DNA of 64,000 nt from Azohydromonas aeria (GCF_009760915.1 NZ_VIDQ01000011.1:62001-126000); one strand, 5' to 3'. Positions 29,068-39,791 are shown, counted from the first letter of the stretch. A program made the numbers and translations. Notes: generated by a model not told the origin, from the letters alone.

Positions 29068-30222
29068 TCACTCATGGCCACATAGCCGACCACGGCTTCG
29101 TACCACCCCCGCCGCCCGCCGCTTGTGCCCCCACCGCATCACCCCCGTGACCGCCAGCGCCAGCGGCAGCAGCCCCGAGGCGAAGACGACGATGCGCCCC
29201 GCCAGCCCGAAGGCCTCGCCGCTGTGCAGCGGGTGCAGCCACTGGTTGAACTTGTCGGCACCGCGCAGCGCCGACGGCGCCCGCGCGGCCAGCACGTCGC
29301 CGCTGCGCGCGTCGGCCCACACCACGCCGGCCGGGAAGCGGTCGCCCGGCTCGCCGGGCCAGCGCACGCGCAGCCGGTAGGCGGCCGCTGGCTCGGCCGC
29401 GCCCGGCACGTCGATCCAGCGCGGCTGCGTCTGCGGAAAGCGCGCCTGCACCCGCGCCAGCACGGCGTCCACCGGCAGCCGTGCGCCGGCCGGGTCGGAG
29501 CGCGAGAGCGGCGTGCGCTGCGCCGCCGGCGCGCCCAGCAGGTTCACCCAGGGCGCATGCAGCTGCGGCCAGGCCAGCACGCTGCCCGTCACGCCCAGCA
29601 CCAGGAGCAGCGGCAGCGCCAGCAGGCCGCTCCACTTGTGCAGGTCGTACACGCGCCGCGGCGCGCTCGCCTCGCGCTTGAAGGCCAGCGCCTGGCGCCA
29701 GCGCCCCGGCGCGGGCCACCACAGCCACAGCCCGCTGAGCAGCGACAGCGCCAGCGCCACGCCCACCAGCGCCACCGCGCAGCGCCCGGGCAGGTCCAGC
29801 AGCAGCGCGTAATGCAGGTCGTAGAGCCAGGTCATCGCCGTCTCGCCCCAGAAGCGGCTGGCCACGACTTCATGGGTGTTGGCGTCCACGCTCACCAGCA
29901 GCGGCGCGAAGGCATGGCCCTCGCGTTCCTGTGGCTTGAGGTAGCGGGCCGTCACCAGCGCCTGCCCCGGCGCCGGCAGCTCGATGCGCCAGCCGCCGCC
30001 GCGCTCGGGGTGCGCGGCCTGGAGCGCCTGGAACACCGCCTCGATGGACACGGGCCGCTCGGCCGGGCGCGGCGCCACGCGGGCGTCGAACCAGGGCTCG
30101 ATCTCGACGTAGAACACCAGCACGCTGCCGCTGAGCCCCAGCAGCACGAGCCAGGCACCCAGGCCCAGCCCCAGCCAGCGGTGCAGCCGCAACCAGGCCG
30201 CGCGCAGCGCCCTGCGCGTCAT
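29068..30222 (-). CDS. PepSY-associated membrane protein of a TonB receptor operon
   Basis: A 384-residue inner-membrane protein of the PepSY_TM family, often next to TonB receptors for siderophores or metals and thought to help ferric or copper reduction or transport. Membrane segments are near the N-terminus (LGLGAWLVLLGLSGSVLVF), mid-protein (two, with RVYDLHKWSGLLALPLLL) and near the C-terminus. Conserved histidines occur in LHRWLGL, DLHYALL, DLHKWSG and LHPLHSG. ATG 30222 overlaps the receptor stop as TGATG; the longer frame runs through the receptor gene and is a shadow. Confidence 0.9.
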   Translation of the reverse strand: MTRRALRAAWLRLHRWLGLGLGAWLVLLGLSGSVLVFYVEIEPWFDARVAPRPAERPVSIEAVFQALQAAHPERGGGWRIELPAPGQALVTARYLKPQEREGHAFAPLLVSVDANTHEVVASRFWGETAMTWLYDLHYALLLDLPGRCAVALVGVALALSLLSGLWLWWPAPGRWRQALAFKREASAPRRVYDLHKWSGLLALPLLLVLGVTGSVLAWPQLHAPWVNLLGAPAAQRTPLSRSDPAGARLPVDAVLARVQARFPQTQPRWIDVPGAAEPAAAYRLRVRWPGEPGDRFPAGVVWADARSGDVLAARAPSALRGADKFNQWLHPLHSGEAFGLAGRIVVFASGLLPLALAVTGVMRWGHKRRAAGVVRSRGRLCGHE

Positions 30223-32294
30223 CACAGGCTCGCGCTGAGCGCCACGAACAGCGCGCGCCGCATGCCGGGCGAGTGCAGCGACTGCGTGCCGTCCCACCAC
30301 ACGTACTCGCTGAAGCGGTTGGTGACGTTGCGCACCTGCGCCTCCAGGCGCCACCGGTCGCTGAAGGCCCAGGTCGCGCCGACGTTGAGCAGCGTGTAGC
30401 CGCCGAAGCGCCCGCGCGCGTTCTCGCGCTCGATGTAGTAGTCGCCCTGCCCTTGCGCCCAGGCCGAGAGCTTCAGCGCAGGCGTGGCGTTCCAGTCGAT
30501 GCCGGCATTGAAGACGTGGCGCGGCACGTGGTCGATCTCCTTGCCGCGCGTGGCCGGCGCGGCCGGGTCCGGCTCGACGATGAGCGCCTCCTGCCGCGTC
30601 AGCGCAACCCAGGCCTGCACCGTGTCGGCCGGGCGCAGCGTGAGCTGCAGGTCCACGCCCTGGCGCCGTGTCCTGCCCAGGTTGTCCGAGTCGCCCGTGG
30701 GCGAGTTCAGGTTGCGCTTGACCTCGTCGGAGGCCGTCTGCGCCCAGCGCGCCAGGCGGCCTTCCAGCCACGGCGCGGGCTGGAACTTCCAGCCCAGCTC
30801 CCAGCCGTCGTTGATGGACGGGCGCAGGTCCGTCACGCGCGGGGGCACCTTGTAGGCGCCGGCACCCACGCCGAGCTGGAAGGTGCGGCCCCAGTTGGCA
30901 TACAGCGCCTGGCCCGCCGCCGGCGTCCACACCATGCTGAGCTTGGGCTGGCGGATGGTGCCGTAGTCGTTGATCTGGTAACGCGCGCCGTTGAGGCCGT
31001 TGTCGAGGCGACCGCGCACGGTATCGACGCGCAACGCCGGCACCAGCTTCACGCTGGCCACCGGGCGCAGCACGCCCTGCACGTAGGCGCCGTAGGTGTC
31101 GAACGTGAAATCCTGGTCGCGGGTCTGGTTGGTGCGCACGCGGCCGGCGCTGAGCCAGCGGTCGCTGCGGTTGCGCTGCTGCTCGGTGTCGATGCCGCCT
31201 TCCAGCGCGAACTCGTGCAGCGCCTGCACCCTGGGTCGCCAGCTCAGCGAGGCGCGCGCGCCGCGGTGCGTCTCCTCGGCGATGCGCTCCTGCTGCGCCA
31301 CGCCGGCCGAGAAGCGCACCCAGCGCGTGTCGTCGAAGCGGTTCAGGTACGCCAGCGCCTGCCAGCTCAGGTCGTGGGCGGCCGTGCCTTCGGCCTGCAC
31401 GCCGAGCTGGTCGATGCGGCGCTCGCCGCCGTCGGTGGCGACGAAGGCATAACTGCGGCGCGGCGTCGCGCGGGCGTCGGCCGCGGTCAGGTAGCCCGGC
31501 TCGTCGGCGCGGTGCTCGAAGTGCCGCGCCGTCACGCCGGCGCGCCAGCCGCCGCCCTCGGCCGTGTAGAACCACTTGCCGGCCAGCGTGAACTTGCGGC
31601 TGTCGGCATGGTCGCGCCAGCCGTCGCCGGCCTTGTAGCCGAAGAAATAGTTCTGGGCCCAGGCGCCCTGCTCGATGCCCTGCGCGGCCTGCAGCTCGCG
31701 GCTGTTGAACGAGCCGGCCCCCACGCGGCCCAGGCTCTCGTTGCCGCCCTGGCGCGTGACCAGGCTGACGTTGCCGGCGATGTTGTGCAGCCCGTAGCGC
31801 GCGTCGTTGGTGCCGCGCACGGTCTCGATGGCCTGCAGCTCCAGCGGAAACACGGCGTCCAGGTAAGGCATGTTGCCGTCGTTGCTGTTCGACGGGATGC
31901 CGTCCACCAGCAGCTTCACGGCGTTGACCTCGCCCTCGCCGTTGAAGCCGCGCATCGAGACCTTGCCCGAGGTCGTGCCCTGGTTGTAGTTGGTGAGCAG
32001 GGTGCCCGGGCTGAGCTGGAACAGCTCCCAGGTGGACTGCGTGCTCTGGCCCTGCAGCGTCTCACCCTGCACCACGTCCACCGAGGTCAGCAGGCTGCGC
32101 GAGCGCAAGGGGCCCTGGCGCCGCTCGGTGACGGTGATGCGGCCCAGCTCCAGGCTGGATTCGCCGCCGGACACCGCGGCGGGCGCATCGGCTGCGTCAG
32201 GAGCGCCGGACTGCGCCAGCGCGGCGGCCGAGGACAGGGCGAGAAGCGCCAGCGCGACGGGCGTGCGCGCGGGGCGGAAGGGTCTGCGGTTCAT
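30222..32294 (-). CDS. TonB-dependent outer-membrane receptor
   Basis: A 690-residue receptor with signal peptide (cleavage near AALAQS, residue 29), a plug domain with LLTNYNQGTTSGKVSMRGF and VRGTNDARYGLHNIAGNVSLVTR, and a long beta-barrel. The last residues are ALSASL, not the common C-terminal aromatic. The neighbouring PepSY protein and His-rich DUF2946 protein point to metal or metal-chelate uptake; the ligand cannot be read. Confidence 0.93.
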   Translation of the reverse strand: MNRRPFRPARTPVALALLALSSAAALAQSGAPDAADAPAAVSGGESSLELGRITVTERRQGPLRSRSLLTSVDVVQGETLQGQSTQSTWELFQLSPGTLLTNYNQGTTSGKVSMRGFNGEGEVNAVKLLVDGIPSNSNDGNMPYLDAVFPLELQAIETVRGTNDARYGLHNIAGNVSLVTRQGGNESLGRVGAGSFNSRELQAAQGIEQGAWAQNYFFGYKAGDGWRDHADSRKFTLAGKWFYTAEGGGWRAGVTARHFEHRADEPGYLTAADARATPRRSYAFVATDGGERRIDQLGVQAEGTAAHDLSWQALAYLNRFDDTRWVRFSAGVAQQERIAEETHRGARASLSWRPRVQALHEFALEGGIDTEQQRNRSDRWLSAGRVRTNQTRDQDFTFDTYGAYVQGVLRPVASVKLVPALRVDTVRGRLDNGLNGARYQINDYGTIRQPKLSMVWTPAAGQALYANWGRTFQLGVGAGAYKVPPRVTDLRPSINDGWELGWKFQPAPWLEGRLARWAQTASDEVKRNLNSPTGDSDNLGRTRRQGVDLQLTLRPADTVQAWVALTRQEALIVEPDPAAPATRGKEIDHVPRHVFNAGIDWNATPALKLSAWAQGQGDYYIERENARGRFGGYTLLNVGATWAFSDRWRLEAQVRNVTNRFSEYVWWDGTQSLHSPGMRRALFVALSASL

Positions 32295-32325
32295 GAATGG
32301 GCAGTGCGCGATGGAGCACGCGCGC

Positions 32326-32349
32326 GGCCCCTTTCTTCAGTCAGGGGCC
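32326..32349. terminator. possible hairpin between DUF2946 and TonB receptor genes
   Basis: GGCCCCT and AGGGGCC form a seven-pair stem with a ten-base loop. There is no T tract, so this could be an RNA processing or stability element instead of a terminator. Confidence 0.3.
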
Positions 32350-32483
32350 ACGGCGGGTGATCCAGGAATTCGGAGTCGTCCGGCGCCGCGTCGCACTGCG
32401 GCGCATCGCGGCGCAGCGGCGGACGGACGTGAGCGCGCCGGCACCGGCCCGCTCCAGGCGAGCGGACCGCGCGGCGCATCCAG

Positions 32484-33014
32484 TCAGGCGCGCAGCGGGG
32501 GCCCGTGCTTGAGGCGCGCGACCCAGAGCGCGCAGCTGTCCCGCGGCGCGGCGGCCGCGGCGGTCGGCAAGGCGGCGCCCTGCCAGGGCACGGCGGCCGG
32601 GATGGCCACCGCATCGAAGGGCGACAGGGCCAGCGCCGCGAGCGCGCCCAGCGCGCAGTGCTCGCCGTGGTGGGCGCCACCGCTGTCGGAGCCGTGATGG
32701 CCGGACCCGGCCTCCGGCGCCGCCGCCTGTGCCAGGGCGGCGTGGTGTTCATGGGCCTCGTGCCCGGCCGGCCCGGCATGGCCGCCGCCGTGGCCGCCAT
32801 GGGCGCCGTGCGCATGGGTGGCCTTCGGCGCGGCCAGGGCCACGCCGTACACGCCGCACACCTCGGCCACCGGCACGCCGCGCAGCGCGGCCGCGGCGCT
32901 GGCCAGCAACGGCACGGCGGCCTTGAGCAGCAGCGCCAAGATGGCCAGGTGCACCAGCCAGCGCGCCTGGCCGCGGGCCTGGTGCGTTCGGTTGCTGCGC
33001 TGGGCCGGGTTCAT
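32484..33014 (-). CDS. histidine-rich DUF2946-type protein
   Basis: A 176-residue protein from ATG 33014. One membrane segment (LVHLAILALLLKAAVPLLASAAAAL, about 22-46) anchors a region packed with histidines (KATHAHGAHGGHGGGHAGP, HEHH, GHHGS, AHHGEHC), then a conserved HCALGALAALALSP block typical of DUF2946. Such proteins occur beside TonB and copper-linked genes; metal binding is inferred from the histidines. It is 189 bp upstream of the receptor on the same strand. Confidence 0.8.
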   Translation of the reverse strand: MNPAQRSNRTHQARGQARWLVHLAILALLLKAAVPLLASAAAALRGVPVAEVCGVYGVALAAPKATHAHGAHGGHGGGHAGPAGHEAHEHHAALAQAAAPEAGSGHHGSDSGGAHHGEHCALGALAALALSPFDAVAIPAAVPWQGAALPTAAAAAPRDSCALWVARLKHGPPLRA

Positions 33015-33083
33015 GGGGCCCGATTGTCGGTGCGCGCGGGCACGTGCCGGCGCCGGCAATTCCACCGCATCGGTTGCGCGTGG

Positions 33084-33103
33084 ATTCCGGCTATCGCCGG
33101 AAT
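33084..33103. repeat. REP-like hairpin, second family
   Basis: ATTCCGGC-TATC-GCCGGAAT is a perfect eight-pair inverted repeat inside TGGATTCCGG...CCGGAATGACGG, a sequence style that recurs as dispersed repeats in many proteobacterial genomes. Only one copy is in the window. Confidence 0.6.
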
Positions 33104-33154
33104 GACGGATCGGGGTGCGAGGCATCGCGGCTGACGGGATGCCTCGGGCTGAAA

Positions 33155-33182
33155 CAAAAAAGGGCGGCAGCTTGCGCTGCGC
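33155..33182 (-). terminator. terminator-like hairpin in the DUF2946 leader
   Basis: On the minus strand GCAGC-GCAA-GCTGC is followed by CGCCC and six T residues (plus-strand A run 33156-33161). It lies about 140 bp upstream of the DUF2946 ATG, so it would end or attenuate transcription entering that gene. Confidence 0.45.
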
Positions 33183-33517
33183 GGACCGGGAAATGCGGCT
33201 TGCAGGGGGAGGAGTAGTCACCCGGCCCGCGGTTCGCCCTGAAAGGGGTTTGGTGACAGCACATGCTGCGCGACCACCGTTGCCCGAATGTTGCTCGCCC
33301 AGAATTAGGCGAGGCTTAGAGCAGCCGCGGCGTAGCCCCCAGCCCAGCGAAGGCGTCCGGGCCGCAGCGGTTTCGTCCCACGACCTGGACACGGCGGCCT
33401 ACCCCGGGACGGGGTGGACCGGCATGGGCCAGCGCCTTGCTGCACCGCCGCAATCGCAGGCGTTGGAGCCGCGCCGTCGGCGCGGGCGCCCTGCGGATAC
33501 ACAAGGAGAAACCAGGC

Positions 33518-34666
33518 ATGCAGGGCTGGGCTGACTTCGACGGGTTCACATCCACCACGTTCCTGGGCGTCTCGGCGCTGAACTGGGCCGCGGCGCTGGC
33601 CGCGGCGCTGGCGAGCTGGATCGCGATGCAGCTGGCGCTGAAGCTGCTGGCGCGCCGCGCCGCCGTGGTGGCGCAGCGCACCACCAACCGCGTGGACGAT
33701 CTGCTGGTGGATCTGCTGCAGTGCACGAGCCGCGCACTGCTGGCGGTGACGGCGCTGCTGATCGGCCTGTCGATGCTCGACCTGCCCGCACGCTGGAGCA
33801 CGCGCGTGAGCCAGCTCTGGTTCCTGACGCTGGCGCTGCAGTTCGGGCTGTGGGGCAACCGCGCCATCGTGCTGGGGCTGCGCCAGTACCGCGAGCGCCA
33901 CGGCGACGGCGGCATGGCGCGGCCGGTGGACACCTCGGCCACGCTCATGTCCTGGGGGCTGCGCACGGTGCTGTGGGCGGTGGTGCTGCTGGCGATGCTG
34001 TCCAACCTGGGCGTGAACATCACGGCGCTGGTGGCCAGCCTGGGCGTGGGCGGCGTGGCCGTGGCACTGGCCGTGCAGAACGTGCTGGGCGACCTGTTCG
34101 CCTCGCTGTCCATCGCGGTGGACAAGCCCTTCGAGGTCGGCGACTTCATCACGCTCAGCGGCGTGGCCGGCACGGTGGAACAGGTGGGGCTCAAGACCAC
34201 GCGCATCCGCGCGCTCAGCGGCGAGCAGGTCGTGATCTCCAACACCGAGCTGCTCAAGCAGACCATCAACAACTACAAGCGCATGGAGCAGCGGCGCATC
34301 GTGTTCAAGTTCGGCATCACCTACGACACCACGCCGGAGCAGGCCGAGGCCGTGCCGGACGTCGTCAGGCGCGCCGTCGAGGCCCAGGACATGACGCGCT
34401 TCGACCGGGCGCACTTCGTGGGCTTCGGCGACAGCTCGCTGGACTTCGAGGTCGTCTACTTCGTGCTGTCGGCGAACTACAACACCTACATGGACATCCA
34501 GCAGGGCATCAACCTGGCGCTGCTGCGCGAGTTCCGCAAGCTGGACGTGAGCTTCGCCTTCCCCACGCGCACGCTGCAGATGCCGGGGCTGGAAGCGCGG
34601 CTGGCGGCGCAGCCGCAGCCCGAGGAGCAGGCCGCGATGTTGCGGCCGCGGCGCGTGGTGCCTTGA
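33518..34666 (+). CDS. mechanosensitive ion channel of the MscS family
   Basis: A 382-residue inner-membrane channel that should open on membrane tension and release solutes. The pore helix TM3 reads ITALVASLGVGGVAVALAVQNVLGDLFASL, with the Gly/Ala packing of MscS, followed by the beta domain (KPFEVGDFITLSGVAGTVEQVGLKTTRIRALSGEQVVISN), a strong family signature. Two or three hydrophobic segments precede it. AAGGAGAA lies before ATG 33518; the earlier in-frame start has no such site. Confidence 0.94.
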   Translation: MQGWADFDGFTSTTFLGVSALNWAAALAAALASWIAMQLALKLLARRAAVVAQRTTNRVDDLLVDLLQCTSRALLAVTALLIGLSMLDLPARWSTRVSQLWFLTLALQFGLWGNRAIVLGLRQYRERHGDGGMARPVDTSATLMSWGLRTVLWAVVLLAMLSNLGVNITALVASLGVGGVAVALAVQNVLGDLFASLSIAVDKPFEVGDFITLSGVAGTVEQVGLKTTRIRALSGEQVVISNTELLKQTINNYKRMEQRRIVFKFGITYDTTPEQAEAVPDVVRRAVEAQDMTRFDRAHFVGFGDSSLDFEVVYFVLSANYNTYMDIQQGINLALLREFRKLDVSFAFPTRTLQMPGLEARLAAQPQPEEQAAMLRPRRVVP

Positions 34667-34721
34667 GGGCCTCGAGACATTGAGACGCTGTTGAACGGCA
34701 GCCGCCGTCGCGGCGGCGCCA

Positions 34722-34743
34722 CGCCGCCCTTGAAGGGGCGGCG
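34722..34743. terminator. hairpin downstream of the MscS gene
   Basis: CGCCGCCC and GGGCGGCG form an eight-pair stem around TTGAAG. No T run follows, so it may be a Rho-associated or stability hairpin and not an intrinsic terminator. Confidence 0.35.
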
Positions 34744-34842
34744 GCCCCCTTAAGCTTCGGGACGTAGTCACCACCGCCTCCGAAGCAGCAGTAGCAGCAG
34801 CGCCCGCGCGGCGCTTTGCGGTGCCGTACCGGCCGCCTCTCG

Positions 34843-35628
34843 ATGTCGTCGTTCCCCGCAGTCCTCCGCCCTTCCCTTTCCTCCTCCCCCCGCTCCTTCA
34901 TCCCGCGATGGCTGCCGGCCCTGGGCCTGGCGCTGCTGGGCACGCTCGCGCAGGCGCAGGGTTTCAAGCAGTGCAAGGAACTCTTTCCGACGCCGCAGCC
35001 GCCGCGCGTGGCCGCCGCGCCGGCGCAGCCCACGCGGGAGCTGTGCTACGACGCCTTCGCCACGCTCTACTCCGGGCGCAGCAAGACGCCGGTGTTCACG
35101 GTGGAGCGGCTCACGCGCGAGCAGCTGCTCGATGCACGCGACGAGGAGCGGACGAACCGCTTCTTTCCTGACGCGCGGCTGCCTCGGGCGGAGCGCTCGA
35201 CGCTGGACGACTACAAGGGCAGCGGCTTCGACCGCGGCCACATGGCCGCCGCGGCCAACATGCCCACGGCGCAGGCCATGGCGCAGTCCTTCTCGCTGGC
35301 CAACGTGGTGCCGCAAGCGCGGCTGAACAACCAGCGCACCTGGGCCGAGATCGAGAAGTCCACGCGCCGCTACGCGCTGCGCGCCAACGGGCCGGTGTAC
35401 GTGTTCACCGGCCCGGTGTTCCGCGCACCGCAGCCGCAGACCATCGGCGACGGCGTGTGGGTGCCGACGCACCTGTACAAGCTGGTGTACGACGCCACCA
35501 CGCGCCGCGCCTGGGCCTACTGGGTCGAGAACCGCGACGACGCACGCGTGACCCCGCCCATCAGCTACCAGGAGCTGGTGCAGCGCACGGGCATCGAGTT
35601 CCTGCCGGGCGTGCTGCCGGGGCCGTGA
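34843..35628 (+). CDS. secreted DNA/RNA non-specific endonuclease
   Basis: A 261-residue NUC-family nuclease. A signal-like segment LPALGLALLGTLAQAQ precedes the mature domain, so it should be exported. The catalytic motif DRGHMAAAANM carries the His that activates water, and NVVPQARLNNQRTWAEIE carries the metal-binding Asn. Residues KGSGFDRGH also fit. ATG 34843 is used, but the N-terminus is Ser/Pro-rich and the true start could be later. Convergent with hppD, 9 bp away. Confidence 0.88.
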   Translation: MSSFPAVLRPSLSSSPRSFIPRWLPALGLALLGTLAQAQGFKQCKELFPTPQPPRVAAAPAQPTRELCYDAFATLYSGRSKTPVFTVERLTREQLLDARDEERTNRFFPDARLPRAERSTLDDYKGSGFDRGHMAAAANMPTAQAMAQSFSLANVVPQARLNNQRTWAEIEKSTRRYALRANGPVYVFTGPVFRAPQPQTIGDGVWVPTHLYKLVYDATTRRAWAYWVENRDDARVTPPISYQELVQRTGIEFLPGVLPGP

Positions 35629-35637
35629 GGCCGGGCT

Positions 35638-36729
<1,092 letters not shown>

Positions 36730-36740
36730 GGTGACTCCCT

Positions 36741-37973
36741 TCAATTGCGAACGAGTTGGTCGAGCGTGAGCGCGTAGGCGGTGCGCGCCAGCCCGGTGGG
36801 TTCCGCCGAGCGCTCGCGGCAGCGCTGGAGTGCGTCGCCGATGGTGCGGGACACGTCCTCGAAGACGGCGGCGTCGGCGCCTTCGGCGGCCTCGCCCATC
36901 AGGTAGGCGAAGGCGCGCGCCATGCCGCAGTTGGCAATGAAGTCCGGGACCACGGCCACGCGGCCATCGGCATGCTCCTGGATCGGGCCGTAGAAGATCT
37001 CGCTGTCGGCAAAGGGCACGTTGGCGCCGCAGGCGATCACTTCCAGCCCGGCCGCCACCATCGCGTCCACCTGCTCGCGCGTCACCAGCCGCGAGGCGGC
37101 ACAGGGCAGGAACACCTCCGCGCCCAGGCTCCAGATGCGGCGGTTCACTTCCTCGAACGGCAGCAGGCCGTCGGCGGCGAGCTGGTTGCCGCGCCGGTTC
37201 AGGAACAGCGTGCGCACCTCGTCGAGCGTGAAACCTTCGGGACGCAGCAGGCCGCCCTCGCGGTCGATGATGCCCACCAGCGTCGCGCCGGCCTGCGCCA
37301 GGTAGTACGCCGCGGCGGCGCCGACGTTGCCCCAGCCCTGCACGATGACGCGCTTGCCCTTCAGCTCACGGCCCCACAGCCGCTGCTGGTGCCGCACCGA
37401 CTCGGCCACGCCCCAGCCGGTGATGAGGTCGGCCACCGTGTAGCGCCGCGCCGCGTCGGGCGTGTAGCGCGCGTCCTCGACCGCGTGCGAGACGCCGCGG
37501 CGCAATTGGCCCACACGGCGGATGCGCTCGCTCTCGCCCGGATTGAAGTGGCCATTGACCACGCCTTCCTGCGGATGCCACAGGCCGTGGCTCTCGGTGA
37601 TGGGGATGACCTCGTGCACCTCGTCCACGTTGAGGTCGCCGCCGGTGCCGTAATAGCTCTTGAGCAGCGGCGCGACGGCCTTGTACCAGCGGCGCAGCAC
37701 CTCCTCCTTGCGCGGGTCGGCCGGATCGAAGTCGATGCCGGACTTGGCGCCGCCGATGGCCGGGCCGGACACGGCGAACTTCACTTCCATGGTCTTGGCC
37801 AGGGATTCGACCTCGCGCCGGTCCAGGCCACGGCGCATGCGCGTGCCGCCGCCGGCAGCACCGCCACGCAGGCTGTTGATCACCACCCAGCCGCGCGCGG
37901 GCGTCTGGTCGTCATGCCACTCGAACACGATCTCGGGCGGCTTGTTCTCGAAGCGTTGCAGCAGGTCTTTCAT
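36741..37973 (-). CDS. Glu/Leu/Phe/Val dehydrogenase family protein
   Basis: A 410-residue oxidative deaminase of the glutamate dehydrogenase superfamily. The substrate lysine lies in [13 protein letters not shown], the catalytic Asp in [12 protein letters not shown], and the NAD site is [19 protein letters not shown]. It could interconvert glutamate or a hydrophobic amino acid and its 2-oxo acid; next to hppD, an aromatic substrate is possible but unproven. ATG 37973 is chosen because GGAGACC lies just upstream; an alternative start adds five residues. Confidence 0.92.
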   Translation of the reverse strand: MKDLLQRFENKPPEIVFEWHDDQTPARGWVVINSLRGGAAGGGTRMRRGLDRREVESLAKTMEVKFAVSGPAIGGAKSGIDFDPADPRKEEVLRRWYKAVAPLLKSYYGTGGDLNVDEVHEVIPITESHGLWHPQEGVVNGHFNPGESERIRRVGQLRRGVSHAVEDARYTPDAARRYTVADLITGWGVAESVRHQQRLWGRELKGKRVIVQGWGNVGAAAAYYLAQAGATLVGIIDREGGLLRPEGFTLDEVRTLFLNRRGNQLAADGLLPFEEVNRRIWSLGAEVFLPCAASRLVTREQVDAMVAAGLEVIACGANVPFADSEIFYGPIQEHADGRVAVVPDFIANCGMARAFAYLMGEAAEGADAAVFEDVSRTIGDALQRCRERSAEPTGLARTAYALTLDQLVRN

Positions 37974-38014
37974 GGGGGTCTCCGTCATTCGTTCAATGCG
38001 TCGGGTGCCGCGGC

Positions 38015-38809
38015 TCAGGCCAGCAGCAGCTTGTCGTCGTCGATGCGCTCGCCGCGGGTGCGCTCGAACAGGCGCAGCAGGTCGGGCACGTCCAGGCCCT
38101 CGCGCTGGGTGCCGGACACGTCCAGCACCACGCGGCCCTGGTGCAGCATCACGGTGCGATGCCCGTGGTCCAGCGCCTGGCGCATGCTGTGCGTGACCAT
38201 CAGCGCGGTGAGCCGCTGCTCGTGGACGATGCGGTCGGTGAGCTCCATCACGAACGCGGCCGTGCGCGGGTCCAGCGCCGCGGTGTGCTCGTCGAGCAGC
38301 AGCAGCTTCGAGGGCTGCAGCGAGGCCATGAGCAGGCTCACCGCCTGGCGCTGGCCGCCGGAGAGCAGCCCCATGCGGTCGGCCAGCCGGTTCTCCAGGC
38401 CCAGGTTGAGCGTGCGCAGCTTCGCCCGGAACTCCTCGCGCAGGCTGCGGTTGAGCGTGAGCGAGAGGCCGCGCGCCGCGCCGCGCTTCCAGGCCAGCGC
38501 CATGTTCTCCTCGATGGTCAGCGCCTCGCAGGTGCCGGCCATCGGGTCCTGGAACACGCGCGCCACCAGCGCGCTGCGCTGCCAGGCGCTCAGCCGCGTC
38601 ACGTCCTGGCCGGCGATCTCGATGCGGCCGCTGTCCACCAGCAGGTCGCCGCTGATGGCGTTCAGGAACGTGGACTTGCCCGCGCCGTTGGAGCCGATGA
38701 CGGTGACGAACTGGCCGGCGGGGATCTCCAGGTCCAGCCCGCGCAGCGCGCGGTTCTCGATCGGCGTGCCGGGGTTGAAGGTGATTTCCAGTCGTTGCGC
38801 GCGCAGCAT
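38015..38809 (-). CDS. ABC transporter ATP-binding protein (TrpZ-like)
   Basis: A 264-residue ATPase with Walker A GSNGAGKST, signature LLSGGQRQAVSLLMA and Walker B LLLDEHTAALDP, plus switch His in VTHSM. DEHTAALD with His in place of the usual Pro is typical of this transporter group. ATG 38809 overlaps the permease stop as TGATG; GTG 38812 is an alternative. Together with the permease and binding protein it forms a TrpXYZ-like importer. Confidence 0.92.
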   Translation of the reverse strand: MLRAQRLEITFNPGTPIENRALRGLDLEIPAGQFVTVIGSNGAGKSTFLNAISGDLLVDSGRIEIAGQDVTRLSAWQRSALVARVFQDPMAGTCEALTIEENMALAWKRGAARGLSLTLNRSLREEFRAKLRTLNLGLENRLADRMGLLSGGQRQAVSLLMASLQPSKLLLLDEHTAALDPRTAAFVMELTDRIVHEQRLTALMVTHSMRQALDHGHRTVMLHQGRVVLDVSGTQREGLDVPDLLRLFERTRGERIDDDKLLLA

Positions 38810-39750
38810 CACAGGGCCTCCTTGGCGGCGGTGGTCTTGGTCGGGGCGGCGCCTTGCGCCGGGCGCGGCAGCCGCTTGCCGAAGCGACGCTTCAGGCGCG
38901 GGCTGAGCAGCGCCAGCGCCACGAGCACGGCGGTGACGAGGTTGAGGTCCTGCGCCTGCAGGCCCAGGAAGTCGGCGTTGAGCGCGCCGGCGATGAAGAA
39001 GCGGTAGAGCACGGCACCCAGCACGCAGGCCAGCGTGGCCAGCACCAGGCCGCGGGCGGGCAGCAGCGTCTCGCCCACGATCACGGCGGCCAGGCCGATG
39101 ACGATGGTGCCCACGCCCATGGAGATGTCGGCCCCGCCCTGGCTCTGCGCGAACAGGGCGCCTGCCAGTGCCACCAGCGCGTTGGACAGCGCCAGGCCGT
39201 AGATGGTGAAGCGGTCGGTGCTGATGCCCTGGGCGCGCGCCATGCGGGCGTTGCCGCCGGTGGCGCGCATGGCCAGGCCGGCTTCCGAGGCGAAGAACAG
39301 GTCGATCAGCCCCTTCACCGCCGCCACCACCGCCAGTAGCAGCAGCGGCTTGAAGACGTAGTCGGGCCAGTCGTTGAAGGCGAACAGGCTGAACAGCGTG
39401 GGCTCGGTGATCAGCGCCACGTTGGGCTTGCCCATCACGCGCAGGTTGATCGAGTACAGGGCGATCATCACCAGGATGCTGGCGAGCAGCTGCATGATGC
39501 GCAGTCCCACGTGCAGCCAGGCAGTGAGCGCGCCGGCGGCGGCGCCGGCAAGCACCGCCACGCCGGTGGCGGCCAGCGGGTGCCAGCCCGCGACGATCAG
39601 CGTCGCCGCCACGGCGCCGCCCAGCGGAAAGCTGCCGTCCACCGTGAGGTCGGGGAAGTTGATGACCCGGAAGGAGATGAACACGCCCAGCGCGACCAGG
39701 CCAAAGATGAGGCCGATCTCCAGGGCGCCCAGGGAGGCGATGAGGGACAT
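38809..39750 (-). CDS. ABC transporter permease (TrpY-like, LivH-related)
   Basis: A 313-residue inner-membrane permease from ATG 39750 (MSLIASLGALEIGLIFG), which matches usual homologue starts; GTG 39783 would add 11 residues. FRVINFPDLTVDGSFPLGGAVAATLI is the signature of the permeases that pair with ABC_sub_bind proteins. It has about eight hydrophobic segments. Confidence 0.92.
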   Translation of the reverse strand: MSLIASLGALEIGLIFGLVALGVFISFRVINFPDLTVDGSFPLGGAVAATLIVAGWHPLAATGVAVLAGAAAGALTAWLHVGLRIMQLLASILVMIALYSINLRVMGKPNVALITEPTLFSLFAFNDWPDYVFKPLLLLAVVAAVKGLIDLFFASEAGLAMRATGGNARMARAQGISTDRFTIYGLALSNALVALAGALFAQSQGGADISMGVGTIVIGLAAVIVGETLLPARGLVLATLACVLGAVLYRFFIAGALNADFLGLQAQDLNLVTAVLVALALLSPRLKRRFGKRLPRPAQGAAPTKTTAAKEAL

Positions 39751-39791
39751 GTCAAGCAGTTGGTAAGTTGGGATGTCGGACACCTGCCCAA

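Larger units (their letters stand above)
33015..33517. other. 503-bp intergenic region between DUF2946 and MscS genes
   Basis: The region holds a REP-like hairpin (33084-33103) and a terminator-like hairpin on the minus strand (33155-33182). Reading frames here have no recognisable protein and look like GC shadows. I compared the minus strand with cobalamin riboswitch motifs and found no match. The promoters of the two divergent genes must be here but no clear -35/-10 pair was found. Confidence 0.5.

Noticed and set aside
33120-33300. Possible cobalamin or thiamine riboswitch upstream of the DUF2946/TonB operon
   Set aside because: No run matching the conserved B12 or TPP boxes on either strand; only a generic hairpin was kept.
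33115-33534. A 139-codon frame in the DUF2946-MscS gap
   Set aside because: Low complexity, no recognisable domain, crosses a terminator-like hairpin and the MscS start; no ribosome site.
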